DNA of 64,000 nt from Heracleum sosnowskyi (taxonomy: Eukaryota > Streptophyta > Magnoliopsida > Apiales > Apiaceae), in NCBI GenBank assembly GCA_030848705.1, contig CM061243.1:8767044-8831043 (forward strand). The letters run 5' to 3'. Numbering within the stretch: the first letter of the stretch is position 1; each line of letters opens with the position of its first letter. Shown in pieces: positions 12,340-25,059 of this stretch. The notes below the pieces were generated by a model. That model did not search any database. It was not told where the DNA came from and worked only from the letters and a program-made list of their open reading frames with translations. Position numbers and translations under genes: made by a program.

Positions 12340-12948
12340 AGAGGTGTTTGTGTATGTACATTTTTCTTAACTTATTAACTTATTGTTTGATATTTTTAGT
12401 TTTTTAATATTTTAAATTTTCACATTAATATTTTTAAATATTTCTTTAATTTAAAATGTATATATTCATATCATTGTATTAAATAAATATTTTTTTAAAA
12501 TTAATTTAGACCATCTCCAATCCATAACACTATAATAGTGTAACTTTTACACTATTTTAGTGTGAAAATTACACTATCCACAAAAGCAACTCCAATCCAT
12601 TTACACTATATCTTGCACTAAATGTCTAAAAGAAGATAGAATATTTTTGCTTTTTCAAAAGCAAGTACTTTGTTGGGATAAAACAAGAAATAGATAGGGC
12701 ATGAGAGGAATGAAATTGTTTTTGTTAACAAACACAAGGACACCGTAAGAATTATGAAATAAGTCAAATTTGGTGTAAAAGTTACACCAAATATACTTTT
12801 GACACCAAATTTGGTGTGACACTATTCATTTAATATAATTTTTACACCTTTAAAATATTGCATTCGAGTAACTTTTACACTTGTTACATTGGAGTTGCTC
12901 TTAACAAATATTTCACTAACTTATAAATTAATTTATCTAAACACCTGC
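12340..12948. repeat. hAT-like element interrupted by a MITE
   Basis: Outer ends GAGAGGTGTTTGTG and TAAACACCTGCC are imperfect inverted repeats resembling those of the 2134 element. The interior again has ACTTATTAACTTATT words. Its middle is split by the Harbinger-type MITE at 12,509-12,900. Confidence 0.45.
12509..12900. mobile_element. PIF/Harbinger (Tourist-like) MITE
   Basis: The terminal inverted repeats are GACCATCTCCAATCC at the left and ATTGGAGTTGCTC at the right, flanked by the 3-bp duplication TTA (12,506-12,508 and 12,901-12,903). The interior has TTTACACTA / TAGTGTAAA words in both orientations. Size and target fit Tourist-like elements. Confidence 0.75.
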
Positions 12949-12959
12949 CTAACTTATAA

Positions 12960-13227
12960 TAATTCATTTACTTATCAATTCTCATGTGTACGGTAAGAGG
13001 AAAACACAAGGAATGTGTAGTGTGACCGTTACTTAACTCTCCCCCTCATTTCCTCACACACATTTTTATGACATAAAAGTTTGATTTTTCTGGTTTTAAT
13101 AATTTGACAGGTTCTCATTTTGCTTTTGTCAGGCACCTATACATACACAACCCATATATGTATATATATACGCTTAGAGGGTAAAGGGTATAGGCATAGC
13201 AAGGGAGTTATTTTGGGGTTAAAAAAG
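12960..13227 (+). promoter_or_regulatory. Probable promoter and 5' UTR of the H+-ATPase gene
   Basis: There is a pyrimidine-rich tract (CTCTCCCCCTCATTTCC, about 13,038) and a TATATATATA stretch at about 13,160-13,170, close to the start codon at 13,228. The TATA-like run may be within the leader. No other genes or elements separate this from the coding sequence. Confidence 0.35.
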
Positions 13228-13547
13228 ATGGCTGAAAAACCTGAAGTTCTTGAAGCTGTCCTTAAAGAAACTGTTGATTTGGTATTTTATTTTCTTGATA
13301 TTTTTGTTATCTGGGTTGTTTTGTATTTGTGTTAAATATATGTTTTTTTTTGAGTGGGTTGATGATTTTTGTGTGTGTGATTTTGCAGGAAAGCATACCA
13401 ATAGAGGAAGTTTTTGAGAATTTGAGGTGTAGCAGAGATGGGCTTACTACTACTGCTGCTGAAGAAAGATTAGCCATCTTTGGTTATAATAAGCTTGAGG
13501 AGAAAAAGGTCTCTCTCTCCCTCCATCTCTCTCTCCCTCCATCTCTC

Positions 13548-13603
<56 letters not shown>

Positions 13604-16600
13604 TTTGCTAGTTACCTGGAATATTTATGATCATATACTTGTTTTGGACCTTTTTTTTCTTGCTGAATATTCTGGGCTTCGAATATGAATAATTTTTTTA
13701 AAGCCCTGTTGCCTTTGAAAAACAAATGATGAAATCTTTTAGTCCCAGGTCTCTTAGAATTCGGACTGCCATTGAATTTTGTGTGCCTGATTTGGTTCAA
13801 TTCCTCGTAGGAACTGGCTTTTCAGCTTCTAATTTTCTTCTTTGTGGAATTTATGTGTGTGTTTGTATACATGGGGTTTAATGTTTCGTCCCTGCTTGTT
13901 ATTTCATTTTGATGTTATATCTTGTATTTTGATATGGTTTTATTCTTTTGGGGTCTACAGGAGAGCAAAGTCCTCAAGTTCTTGGGTTTTATGTGGAACC
14001 CCCTATCATGGGTTATGGAAGCTGCTGCAATCATGGCAATTGCCCTCGCTAATGGAGGCGTAAGACCCTGTTTCCATTCATCTAATACTTAATTATGCAG
14101 AGTTATGTACTGTAAATTCATTCTGAGTGTATCTGTTGTCTGGTGCAGGGGAAGGCTCCTGATTGGCAGGATTTTGTAGGTATCATTACACTGCTTGTGA
14201 TAAACTCAACGATCAGCTTTGTAGAGGAGAACAATGCAGGCAATGCAGCTGCAGCCCTCATGGCACAACTTGCTCCAAAGGCCAAGGTATAAGATTTTAA
14301 TTTATAATATAAGAATTTGGTATAGTGACATGTAATGCATTTGGTCTTTACCTTTAAGGGGAAGGGAAGGGAGAAAAATAACTTGCCCCCGTGATTAGCT
14401 GACATGCATAATAGTTATAAGCATAATGTCAATACCTTATGCTAATAAAGTTACAAAAATATGTTGTCAATCTTATATTCCGTAGGCATCTTTGCCATGC
14501 ATATATATCCTAGGATATTTTCTGTAATTAGCTATTTATAACAATTTTACCCTGAACTTGACTACAAACAACTCACATACTTTCTTTATACAACATAAGG
14601 TTACTTAAGATATTAGTAAAATTTAATGTTAAAGGCTCTGTCCTTCCGGTTAAATTACATATCGAAATTTAACTTGGTTGTCTTTTTCCCTTTTTTCTAT
14701 TAGTATGAAGAGGTTGAATATTGGCAATTTGTATGGTGTTTTTTTTGTATATAAAAATATATATAGTAACATAGTTTTGCTCCATAATCAACATATTAGG
14801 AATTTTTGGCTGCTATTGTATGTACTTCTAATGGTATTTTGTCACTGTAACAAAGGTTTTCAGAGATGGAAGGTGGAATGAAGAAGATGCTGCTGTCTTG
14901 GTGCCTGGAGATATTATCAGCATAAAACTAGGAGATATAGTTCCTGCAGATGCTCGTTTACTTGAAGGCGATCCTTTGAAAATTGATCAGGTGGGTCTCA
15001 TGTTAGCATTAACGTTTAATATATCATTTTGTTGTCACATTTATGTTTTAAAACAGCTTCTAATGTTCTCATTTATTACACTTTGCAGTCGTCTTTGACC
15101 GGTGAGTCTCTTCCTGTAACAAAAGGGCCTGGGGATGGAGTGTACTCTGGTTCTACATGCAAACAGGGAGAAATTGATGCTGTGGTCATTGCCACTGGGG
15201 TTCACACCTTCTTTGGGAAAGCCGCTTACCTTGTTGATTCCACTAATCAAGTGGGCCACTTTCAGAAGGCAAGTAATTACAATTGGTGTCTCTAATTACT
15301 CTCTATGCTTGATTTACATCAACCTTTGACAGAATAAGTTCTGGTCTAACTGTAGTTTGCACTGAATAGGTGTTGACTGCGATTGGTAATTTTTGTATAT
15401 GCTCTATTGCTGTGGGGATGGTTGTAGAGATTATTGTGCAATATCCCATCCAAGACCGGAAATATCGCCCTGGGATTGACAATCTTCTCGTGCTTCTTAT
15501 TGGAGGAATTCCAATTGCTATGCCCACAGTTTTATCAGTAACAATGGCCATTGGTGCTCACAGATTGGCTCAGCAGGTTAGCTATGTTTTTTCTTTGTTT
15601 ATTGGTGATTTATGTAGTTTGTAATGGGGTGTGTGAAATAACATCTTTATATTTTCAGGGGGCCATTACAAAAAGAATGACAGCAATAGAAGAGATGGCC
15701 GGGATGGACGTGCTCTGCAGTGACAAAACTGGAACTTTGACGTTGAACAAGCTCACTGTTGACAAAAACCTTATTGAGGTAATTTAGATGAAGTGAACCC
15801 CTGTTGTTTAACTGTTTTCCTTGTACAAGTGAAACAGTTATTCTTATACAAGCCAAACATTAGTTCTTGTGTAACTGTCCTCTGTTCAATTCCTGTAGGT
15901 ATTTGCAAAGGGAGTAGATGCGGATACTGTTGTTCTTATGGCAGCTCGAGCCTCACGAACAGAAAACCAGGATGCTATAGATACTGCCATAGTTGGGATG
16001 CTGGCTGACCCAAAGGAGGTAAATAATAAACCAGATCTTTCATGTACATATCTCATGGTCATTGATGTTCACTTAAGTTGTTTCTTTGCTGTGAAATTGT
16101 CATCAACAGGCACGTGCTGGCATTCAGGAATTGCACTTCCTTCCTTTCAATCCAACTGACAAGCGTACCGCTTTAACTTATCTTGATAGGGAAGGTAAAA
16201 TGCATCGGGTCAGCAAAGGTGCTCCGGAGCAGGTACCAAGGCATACCATTTTGTGATACTATATCTTATATGACAATCAATTTGCATAACCTTTTTTTTT
16301 ATAAATTTTTTAAATATGGTTGTAGATTCTAAATCTTGCGCACAATAAGTCGGACATAGACCGCAGGGTTCATTCTATAATTGACAAATTTGCGGAGCGG
16401 GGCTTGCGGTCACTTGCGGTAGCATACCAGGCAAGTTGTTATTCTTTCAATTTTACAATCCTCTGTATTTTTACAGATGATACTATTCATTTTGCTATGA
16501 TACAATACAATCAGACATTTGTCTTTTTCCATGCAGGAAGTTCCAGAGGGGAGAAAAGAAAGTGCTGGAGGACCTTGGCAGTTTATAGGTCTCCTGCCTC

Positions 16601-19600
16601 TCTTTGATCCACCCAGGCATGACAGTGCGGAGACAATAAGGAGGGCTTTGAACCTTGGTGTAAATGTGAAAATGATCACAGGTGCATTATCTCTTTACTT
16701 CTTATTGTCAGTTTATACCAGTTATAAGCGGTTAATCTGGAGAGATACTGTTAAAATATTTTCCGCTTGAGATATCTGACCAACAAAATCCTGATACTAC
16801 TATATATTTGATGTCAATCCATAAGTATTAGCCCACATGAGCCTTTTCCTATGGCTACCGCAGCAATGCTAAATTAACACAGCCTGTTTTACTTGTAAAT
16901 TTAAATATATATCTAGATGTTACATTAAGCTTTAGGGAGTCTCTTGGAGATGCTCTAAAATGATGAAAGTCAATATATATTTCTGGTACTGTTACAAACT
17001 TTAAATGGTATACATCCGCATGTATAATTACTGGCTCAAACTAGTGATGGGAGGGTGCCACTCATAGTCAGTCTAAAATCTTTACATGATGCTAAAGATG
17101 CTGTGGTGGCAGTTACCTACTTCCTTTTGTTACAATATGTCATATCAGATAAAGAAACATCAAGGTGCCGTTTGAAACATAGGATTGCAGCACGATCAGT
17201 GGTAATGGAGAATATGAATAACATTTTAATACAAAAATGTATTAGAATTTATATCCATTCCCCATCAAACGGGTAGAAATCCCATTATATGAATGGCCCT
17301 AAATATTCTTATAAGGTCCATCATCAAATGCTGAACTTAAAACTTGGATCAGGGGACCAGCTGGCAATAGGAAAAGAAACTGGACGGCGCTTGGGAATGG
17401 GAACCAACATGTATCCTTCTTCTGCTTTGTTAGGGCAGAACAAGGATGAGTCAATTGTTGCTTTACCAGTTGACGAACTCATAGAGAAAGCAGATGGTTT
17501 TGCTGGTGTTTTCCCTGGTATAAACTGTTCTTTTATTCGTTGTTTTCATACCTGTTGTGATAAATACCTGTACATATGTTGTTGGCAATTTCCTGCGGCT
17601 TTATAGTTGTCTGTTTGCGGCCATGATTTCAGAGCACAAGTACGAGATAGTAAAGCGTTTGCAAGCTAGAAAACACATTTGTGGAATGACCGGTGATGGA
17701 GTTAACGATGCCCCTGCTCTCAAAAAAGCTGACATAGGGATTGCTGTGGCGGATGCCACTGATGCAGCTCGTAGTGCTTCTGATATTGTCCTTACTGAAC
17801 CTGGCCTCAGTGTCATCATTAGTGCCGTTTTGACCAGTAGGGCAATCTTTCAGAGAATGAAAAATTATACGGTAACTCTTTCTCTTGGTTATTTCTAGGT
17901 TGTTTAATTTGAATAATTCTTCTCTTATTACACCTGAGAGGTTACTTCCATTCATCTTTTATGATGAAAATTTAATGATATCTAAAGATTTTTTCCCGTT
18001 TTTTCACATTGTGCAGATTTATGCAGTATCCATAACAATACGTATAGTGGTAAGTCACTGGGAGTTGGTAGATGAGAAGTATTACATGTATATAAGTATT
18101 ACCGTTTTTTACTTCAAGTGCATCACAGTTATCTGTATTTACTTTGTATGCTGCACTTTCAACAGCTTGGTTTTATGCTTCTGGCGTTAATATGGAAATT
18201 TGACTTTCCACCTTTCATGGTGCTAATCATTGCAATTCTCAATGATGGTTAGTTTTTTCATCTGTTCCAAATAATCCCTTATCTCGTCTCATTTACTTGC
18301 GTTTATTAAGTACGATAGTTATTTCCCTAATATTAAACTCTTCAGTGGAAGAATTTCCAGATGCTTTTCCTAATATTAGCATCTATCTAATTTCAGGAAC
18401 CATCATGACAATCTCTAAGGATAGGGTGAAGCCATCTCCCATGCCAGATAGCTGGAAGCTGGCTGAGATTTTTACAACAGGCATTGTACTTGGAAGTTAC
18501 TTAGCTATGATGACGGTTATATTCTTTTGGGCTGCATACAAAACTGACTTCTTTCCCGTAAGCCAAATTGCCTTCTAGATAGATTTTTCTTTAACTGCAC
18601 ATAAAATATATACACATCTTCATATCCTTATCCATCAAATGTCCTCTTCTGCTAGCAACTTACTTATATGCCTTCAGAATAGTTTCTTCTATTGTAATGT
18701 GATTACCTTTATATGTACCATCTTAAGGGTAATTCGAGTTCACATCCTTTTCGGTTTAAATATCTCATCCTCATAACAACTTCGTTATCATGACTTGTAA
18801 CGTGTAAGTGTTCTTTCACATGTTTCAGTTGTGTGATGCCCTAATTATCTTATATGGGTCACTTTGCCTTTTAACATTACTTCACAATTCACATATATAT
18901 ACCCACACTTCGTGTACTTCTAAAGCTGACCTGATATTTTCCTCGAGTTCGTTACTACTCTTTGTTACTTATCATGATATCATATAATCACATATATGCT
19001 ATTGTGATATTGGTATCTACATAGTATAAATTTTTGTAGTTAAAGTGTTAGAATATTATTAGAAAGTGCATTTGTGGGTTTCTGGCAGAGTACTTTTGGA
19101 GTGTCGTCACTTGAAGAACAACCTTTTGATACACCTGAAAGGACTAAACTTATCTCCAGAAAGCTTGCTTCAGCTATATATCTTCAAGTGAGCACTGTAA
19201 GTCAGGCTCTTATATTTGTTACACGATCCCGAAGTTGGTCTTTCCTTGAGCGTCCTGGCTTGTTGCTTGTTGGTGCTTTTGCAGTTGCTCAGCTGGTGAG
19301 GAAACTAACCTCTAGTGCTTATATATTCTCCTAATTAAATGATTGGAAGATTTTTAATGATCGTATATCTTGTCTCAAATAGATTGCTACTTTGATTGCT
19401 GTTTATGCAAATTGGAGTTTCGCTGCAATTGAAGGAATTGGATGGGGTTGGGCTGGTGTGATTTGGCTTTACAATATCGTCTTCTACTTTCCCCTTGATA
19501 TCCTAAAATTCTTTATCCGATATGCTATAAGTGGGAGGGCCTGGGATCTTGTTTTTGAGCGAAGGGTATGAACATGTTCCTGAATTTGTTGGAGTAACAC

Positions 19601-20167
19601 CACTTTATGTATACATAATAATTAGGCTTCTAATTATGGGTCACATTGCAGGTTGCTTTCACCAGGCAGAAAGATTTTGGAAGGGAACAAAGGGAGCTTA
19701 AATGGGCACATGCACAAAGAACCCTTCATGGGCTTGAAGTACCAGACACCAAAATGTTTAATGAGCGAAACAATGTCACCGAGCTCAATCAGATGGCCGA
19801 GGAAGCCAAGAGAAGAGCAGAAATTGCCAAGTAAGTGGTTATATATGAACTAGGTCACAAATTCATGAACTATGAACTATAATCATTACATGCACTATAG
19901 TATACAACAGCATATATGATGGAGCAAGCTATACTTTAATAACTTGGTTCAGCTATGAGTTTTTAACTTTTTCAAAAATTGTTCTGTCTTGTGATCATGT
20001 TAGCTCAATTATTGTGATTATTGCAGGCTTAGTTTACTCAGTAGATTTCTTCTTCTTGCACTTCTTTCAGGTTGAGAGAAATGAACACACTGAAAGGTCA
20101 TGTTGAATCAGTGATAAGAATGAAAGGTATTGATGTGGAGACAATTCAGCAATCATACACTGTCTGA
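13228..20167 (+). CDS. Plasma membrane H+-ATPase (P3A-type P-type ATPase), 21 exons
   Basis: This proton pump of the plasma membrane uses ATP hydrolysis to export H+ and energise transport. My exon model, with all junctions in frame, is: 13228-13281, 13389-13508, 13961-14059, 14149-14286, 14856-14990, 15089-15268, 15370-15576, 15659-15778, 15899-16018, 16110-16232, 16326-16430, 16537-16681, 17353-17517, 17633-17871, 18017-18049, 18166-18247, 18397-18557, 19089-19295, 19383-19565, 19652-19830, 20071-20167. It encodes 963 residues, close to the family norm of about 950. Motifs: TGES (about 186-189, actuator), DKTGT (about 333, phosphorylated Asp), KGAPEQ (427-432), TGDQ (515), TGDGVNDAP (about 590), the M6 NDG Asp (about 688), and the C-terminal autoinhibitory region ending SYTV, whose Thr is the 14-3-3 site. 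Introns 6 and 11 use GC donors (GCAAGT). The N-terminus suggests the AHA4/AHA11-like subfamily, which is an inference. It appears fully functional. Confidence 0.96.
13511..13601. repeat. (CT)n microsatellite in intron 2
   Basis: An imperfect then nearly pure CT tract of about 90 bases lies right after the intron 2 donor of the H+-ATPase gene. It is likely polymorphic in length. Confidence 0.9.
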
Positions 20168-20874
20168 GAGAGATTGTGTATCTATGCAGTTCAAGGATGT
20201 GATGTACCCAGAAACCGCGATTCATATTAGTTTCTATTCTCGGCACCTGGGGTTGTCCTTTGGTTTCTTTACTGGATATTTATAGAATTCTTTTTAATCA
20301 TGTCTAGAATTGCATTATATGCCTAGATTATGAACAATGAGCAGCTAGTCAATACTCATTATCTCTGATGTCTATATAGATGAGTTTGATGATACATATA
20401 CACACACTTTGTAATATATATAATTTTGAGTTTGCATCATATGGAACGCCTATTCATCACATTTTGTGTTTCGTTTGTTAAGCACTATCTAATCACATGG
20501 TTATCGACTTATCGATACTTAATACTGTACTTGTATATTTGCCATTATCTGGGTGGCTGTGGGGGAAGATGTCTCCCTGCTTTTTGTCTACTAGTAGTTA
20601 GCCCCAGAGGAATATTGTGATGGGAATCATTTTTTGACAGGAATATTTCATGGAATTGTCCTGTTGGGTAGATCATAGATGTAATAACTGAAATTGAAAA
20701 TGAACATTTGAGTGGATTGTTAAGAACACTGTATGATTCCCCTAAACCTAAAAGTACTGTATCATTTAATAAATTAAGTAAGATATTCAGTACCAAAACC
20801 AGATTTACAAACTCTTAGCAACTGAATAAAAAATTGCAACATAAAACTCATTGATGTAAAGAAAGACTAGCTAT
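20168..20874. other. 3' flank of the H+-ATPase gene and convergent intergenic space
   Basis: It includes the probable 3' UTR and polyadenylation region of the pump gene and the 3' flank of the convergent kelch-like gene. No additional gene is visible. The short open frames here are unsupported. Confidence 0.5.
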
Positions 20875-22221
20875 CTAAAAGAAGCACGCCTCGAGTTGAC
20901 CGTGAGTAGTCAAATGAGAATTGGTGACGACAAAATGTGAAGTGTGCCGAAACTTGGCATTGAAGTAACTCCTGGCCACGCTACCATCTTCAGCCGTGTC
21001 ATCTGCATAAGCATAGTCATCTGCATAAGCATAGGAAGAGTAAAGATTGGTAACTTTTGAAGTGTAGAAATCGCCTGGGATGTCGAAAAAAGTCAAGGCT
21101 ACATTGCTGGTTTTGGCGTGATAAGACGCCAAGTTGGTACCGTATGTTACAATACAGAGTACTTGTTTACCATCCATGTCCTGCAAAGCAACAATGTAGT
21201 CGGAGTAGAGATCATCGTGAATTTTGTTATCCATGTAGGTAAATCGGGAAGATCTAAACACTTCCAGGAAAGCTTGGTCGGGAGCTAAGTTAGGTTGCAT
21301 TAGTTCCTTGGTGGCGGTCGTTGCCCGAGAAGCACATACATAATAGCCTTCAGCATTGAAGGTGAAACCAAAAGCCATATCACCGATAAGTGAAACACGA
21401 TTGGAACGAAATACACGGGGCGGAGAAAGGGTATCATCATCACAATCCGAATAATATATGCTATCAGCGGTGGGAGTCCAGGAATTTGTTTGGAGATTGA
21501 AGGCAAAAAGAAAATCACAAAAGAAGACTGTTTGCTCTTGCTCCAAAACAAGAAGAGCGACATCAAGTCTGAGCCCTTTAGGACAAGGGGGAGTAGGCAA
21601 CACTTGCCAAGTCTGGTCGGAGGGAGAAAAGACTTCAAAACAAGAATTTTCAAAAGACTGCTCATTGGATATAACATAAAGTTGTTGATTGGCAACAAAA
21701 AGAGTGGGATAACGTTTTGGGGAGTGCATGGGATTATCTATTTTGGTAAAGAGGTGTTTGAAATTGTTGACATTGTTGTGTTCACTAGGTTCAATACACA
21801 TAAGGTCCTTTTCTTCGAGAGTATAAACATTAGTATATGATTCATCACCATAATCATCAACAAAACCACCAATTGCACAAAGATCTAGTCCGAAAAAATA
21901 AAACTTGGATCCTAATTTTATGCAATTGAAAAACTCCTCGTAATTTTCAATACTAGGGAAAAAAAGGAGGGGACACAAACAAGAGAGATTATTATCATCA
22001 TTGTGCAGCAGATGATGTAGTAGATCAATCTTATACAAAAGATAACCCGAACCATCAATTAGATCTACGATCATAAAGCAATTTTTTCTAGTACACCAAT
22101 CATCATCATACCTCAATTTTGAGGACGGGACAGAAACAGAGAGGTCGAGATGGGGGTTGGGATTGGAGTTGTCAATTACTCTGCAGTGGTGTTTCTCTGC
22201 TTCAATAACTCCACATGCCAT
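20875..22221 (-). CDS. Intronless kelch-like beta-propeller protein (hypothetical)
   Basis: This is a single uninterrupted frame of 448 codons, starting MACGVIEAEKHH and ending LEACFF. The middle has propeller-blade patterns seen in plant kelch/galactose-oxidase-like proteins: LYVISNEQ...CFEVFSPSDQTWQVLPTPP (about 180-215), then FAFNLQTNSWTP (about 240) and GDMAFGFTFNAEGYYVCA (about 280). No F-box is present at the N-terminus, so I do not call it an F-box protein. A duplicated 18-bp unit near 21,000-21,035 gives the peptide repeat YAYADDYAYADD. A TATA-like tract lies about 110 bases upstream on the - strand. It is convergent with the H+-ATPase gene. Function unknown; a substrate-recognition or scaffold role is only typical of the fold. 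Confidence 0.7.
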   Translation of the reverse strand: MACGVIEAEKHHCRVIDNSNPNPHLDLSVSVPSSKLRYDDDWCTRKNCFMIVDLIDGSGYLLYKIDLLHHLLHNDDNNLSCLCPLLFFPSIENYEEFFNCIKLGSKFYFFGLDLCAIGGFVDDYGDESYTNVYTLEEKDLMCIEPSEHNNVNNFKHLFTKIDNPMHSPKRYPTLFVANQQLYVISNEQSFENSCFEVFSPSDQTWQVLPTPPCPKGLRLDVALLVLEQEQTVFFCDFLFAFNLQTNSWTPTADSIYYSDCDDDTLSPPRVFRSNRVSLIGDMAFGFTFNAEGYYVCASRATTATKELMQPNLAPDQAFLEVFRSSRFTYMDNKIHDDLYSDYIVALQDMDGKQVLCIVTYGTNLASYHAKTSNVALTFFDIPGDFYTSKVTNLYSSYAYADDYAYADDTAEDGSVARSYFNAKFRHTSHFVVTNSHLTTHGQLEACFF

Positions 22222-22388
22222 GGGTGGTTGGGGGAAGGGGGTCGATTACACACAGTCTCCGAGCAAATCTTCTTTGATGAAAAAATAATTAATTTGCTAT
22301 ATATTCAAAACACATGAACCATTATATCCTTATTATATATAAAAAACGTGTTAGATTTAATATTAAAAATTTATATTTGATTTATATA

Positions 22389-22440
22389 TAAAATGATGAA
22401 AGGCCATATATATTTCTATTACAAACTTTAAATGGAAAAT
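22389..22440 (+). pseudogene. Small fragment of H+-ATPase intron 12
   Basis: About 46 bases (AAAATGATGAAAGGC.ATATATATTTCT...ACAAACTTTAAATGG) match intron 12 of the intact pump gene near 16,960-17,010 and its duplicate at about 28,920-28,975. There is a small internal deletion. It could be a remnant of the same duplication that gave the 28.3-kb copy, or a small repeat shared by the three sites. Confidence 0.5.
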
Positions 22441-22479
22441 CCTAGTGTTCGATTCATATTTATCTAATTTTCTAGAGTT

Positions 22480-23934
22480 CCTTAATTTTAATTCAATAAA
22501 ATTTAATTTCCTTATTTACATTCGAATTTTTAGGGAGACATTCCTTATTTACATTCAAATTTTCAGGAAATACAATAAATATATAAAAGTCAATCATATT
22601 TAAAATTTAATTAAACAAATATTACCTATTTTTCTTGACTAACTTAAATCTTATTTAAGGTTTAATCTATTTTTTTTGAGTTTTACTATTTTAATTCAAT
22701 TCGAGTTTTTAGGGAATACAATAAATATATAAAAGTCAATCCTATTTACAATTTAATTAAACAAAATTAATTTTTTTTCTCAACTAAATTAAATCCTATT
22801 TAAGTTTAATATATTTTTCTAGAGTTTCTCTATTTTTATTCAATAAAATTAAATTATTTTACTTAGATTCGAATTTATGGGGAAGACAATAAATATATAA
22901 AAATCAACATTTTTTAGAATTAAATCTTAATTTTAATGTTATATTACAATCATATTTATGATTTAGTATTTATTAAATCTTTATATTATAATCCTATTTA
23001 AAATTTAATCTTTATACATGCTTAAAAACTATTGTTAATCAGTTTTTTGATTTGTGTAAAGAGATAGAACTTGAGGTTTTGCGGGTTATATATGTGCATG
23101 CTTAAAAACTATTGTTAAAAATTATTGTTAATCAGTTTTTTGATTTGTGTAAAGAGAATCTACCGGGTAAAAAAATTCTCTATCTAAGAGGCTTTAAATC
23201 ATGTTTTTATCAATTTTTTCGTAAATCTAACTATACCCATGAACTATTTATGCAAAAATAAGTAGGTGTGCAAAATTTTATAAATTTTACCCTTTTTTCT
23301 ACTGTTGGATATGTTTGATTAGTACAAGTTGGAATACAAATAGAGATTTATGGATATAATTTTTTCTAATTTATTTTAGTTGATTTCTATATTTAATAAT
23401 CTGGAGCAATGTTTGCAGGTTGTTGACGATGCATGGCAGCTAAAGTATTTTTCCTTGCACATGAACACTACCTCTGCAGGTTTCCAAACACAAAATTAGA
23501 TTTTAGTTTTATTATGCAAGTAAAAAAATAGCTTCTGGTTTTGACTTTTTGACATGTAAAAATAGATTCTCAACATAATAATACTTGTAACAAATGAAAG
23601 TTAAGAAATTTAATTTTAATTTTCTGTAAAATATAAAATTTTAGGTCAAGTATAACTATTACATTTGTGCACCATAATAGAAAGTCAAACGTCTAGACAG
23701 AGGTAGCACCATTTTTCTGGCTAGCATGGTCACATGGGGTGTGGTGATTTCAACAGCCAGGTAATACTATAAGCTGTTGAATAGTACCTCTGTAGGTTTC
23801 CAAACACAAACTTAGAATTTAGTTTGATTATGCAAGAAAAAAAAATTAAATTAATAGAAGCTCACCAAAAAGTTAATATAAAATTAATAGAAGAAGGTAT
23901 TTAAGAGAAATACTGTAAGGCACTATGATCAAGC
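22480..23934. repeat. AT-rich spacer with direct repeats
   Basis: Three diverged direct repeats of about 145-170 bp are marked by ACAATAAATATATAAAA at about 22,572, 22,717 and 22,886. A 50-bp word starting CATGCTTAAAAACTATTGTT occurs twice, at about 23,018 and 23,097. Another word, GTAGGTTTCCAAACACAAA or close to it, occurs at about 23,475 and 23,790. No coding potential is seen. Confidence 0.6.
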
Positions 23935-24242
23935 AGGTCAAGTGGTATCCCCAGGCCAGGCTCAATTTTGATATAGTAAAGGGTGGTTGTGAAGATATTT
24001 GAGTCCAACTTAGCTGACATCCTCTGCCATCTGCAGTTGAATAAGATATAAATTTTCAACACAAATGTCTATTGAATAGTCTCCATGTTAAAAAAAAAAT
24101 TGGTACTTACAATGTAGGTGCTCAAACAAGGTTCCATTTGATGCATATTCAAAAACCAACATCCAAGTAAATGGAGAGCTCTCTCTATAATAGCCTAGCA
24201 GTTTTCCTGCATTGTCTTGATCTAATCTTGGTAAGTCTGCCA
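23935..24242 (-). pseudogene. Captured receptor-like kinase exon fragments
   Basis: On the - strand, 24,242-24,111 reads in frame ADLPRLDQDNAGKLLGYYRE, then SSPFTWMLVFEYASNGTLFE and HLH. This is the N-lobe/hinge of a plant LRR receptor-like kinase of the MRH1/At1g63430 type, as I recall that group. It ends at a real donor (GTAAGT). A second exon begins at 24,030 after CTGCAG and continues in phase with YGRGCQLSWTQ. It then jumps to QPPFTISKLS, implying an internal deletion of the following kinase segment. The rest of the gene is absent, so it is a transposon-type gene fragment. Which element carried it is unclear. Confidence 0.7.
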
Positions 24243-24259
24243 CCTATATACACAATCAA

Positions 24260-24910
24260 TCAATATATATATATAAAGGAGCATACGCGGGAGATTAGGT
24301 GGCGCCCTAAAATTGTCTCAATCTATTTTTCTAATTTTCTAGATTTTTTGAATTTTATATACTAATAAATCAAAAAATATCATTTAATATATTAGAAGTA
24401 GAATAGGTGTTCGAATTTATTGAGGAGAATAGTTCGAATTTATAGCGAAGTTCGAAGTTCTATTTGAAGTAGAATAGGTGTTTGAATTTGCAAAGGGGAA
24501 GAGTTCAAATATAAAAGAAGTACTTGCAAAGTTCTATTTGAAGTAGAATAAGTGTTTCAATTTACAGAAAGGAGAACAGTTCAGATATAAAAGAAATACT
24601 TGCAATTAAAAGTTCTATTGGAAGTAGAATAACCATTTGTAATACATAACTAAAATTTCTATTTGAAGTAGAATATATGTTTTTTCAATGAACGAGTGTC
24701 TCATTAGAAAGGAGTATGGTAACATAAAAATTAATATATAAGACAAGTATATATTCAATACATTAAATTTGAGATTTTGATATTAAAAAGGAAAGCATGT
24801 TTCACGGGAGGACGGCTTATTAGCGAATACCGAGTAATTTTCGTAATTTATTTGATAGAGTTTTTTAAAAAATTTATTACGCCGCCGCGAAGCGCGGCTT
24901 TTTCAACTAG
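24260..24910 (+). mobile_element. Non-autonomous Helitron C
   Basis: The 5' region is TCAATATATATATATAAAGG, then GGTGGCGCC 30 bases on. The 3' end has the perfect hairpin GCCGCG-AAG-CGCGGC (24,884-24,898), TTTTTCAA and CTAG (24,907-24,910), then T. The interior has four diverged direct repeats of about 78 bp built on GAAGTAGAATAGGTGTTTGAA (from about 24,388). Noncoding. Confidence 0.7.
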
Positions 24911-25059
24911 TATACTTATATAAAGGAGAAGACGGGGGCGGTGAGGTGGCGCCTCTAGAATCGCTCCGTTCTATTTTTCTAATTTTCTCAATTTTTCACA
25001 ATTTTTAATTTTAATAATTACAACTTCCTTTATTATTTTCGATTTTCTAGGAAGGAAAT

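Noticed and set aside
17629..17955. - strand frames over the H+-ATPase exons
   Set aside because: Antisense shadows of a strongly conserved coding exon; no splice structure.
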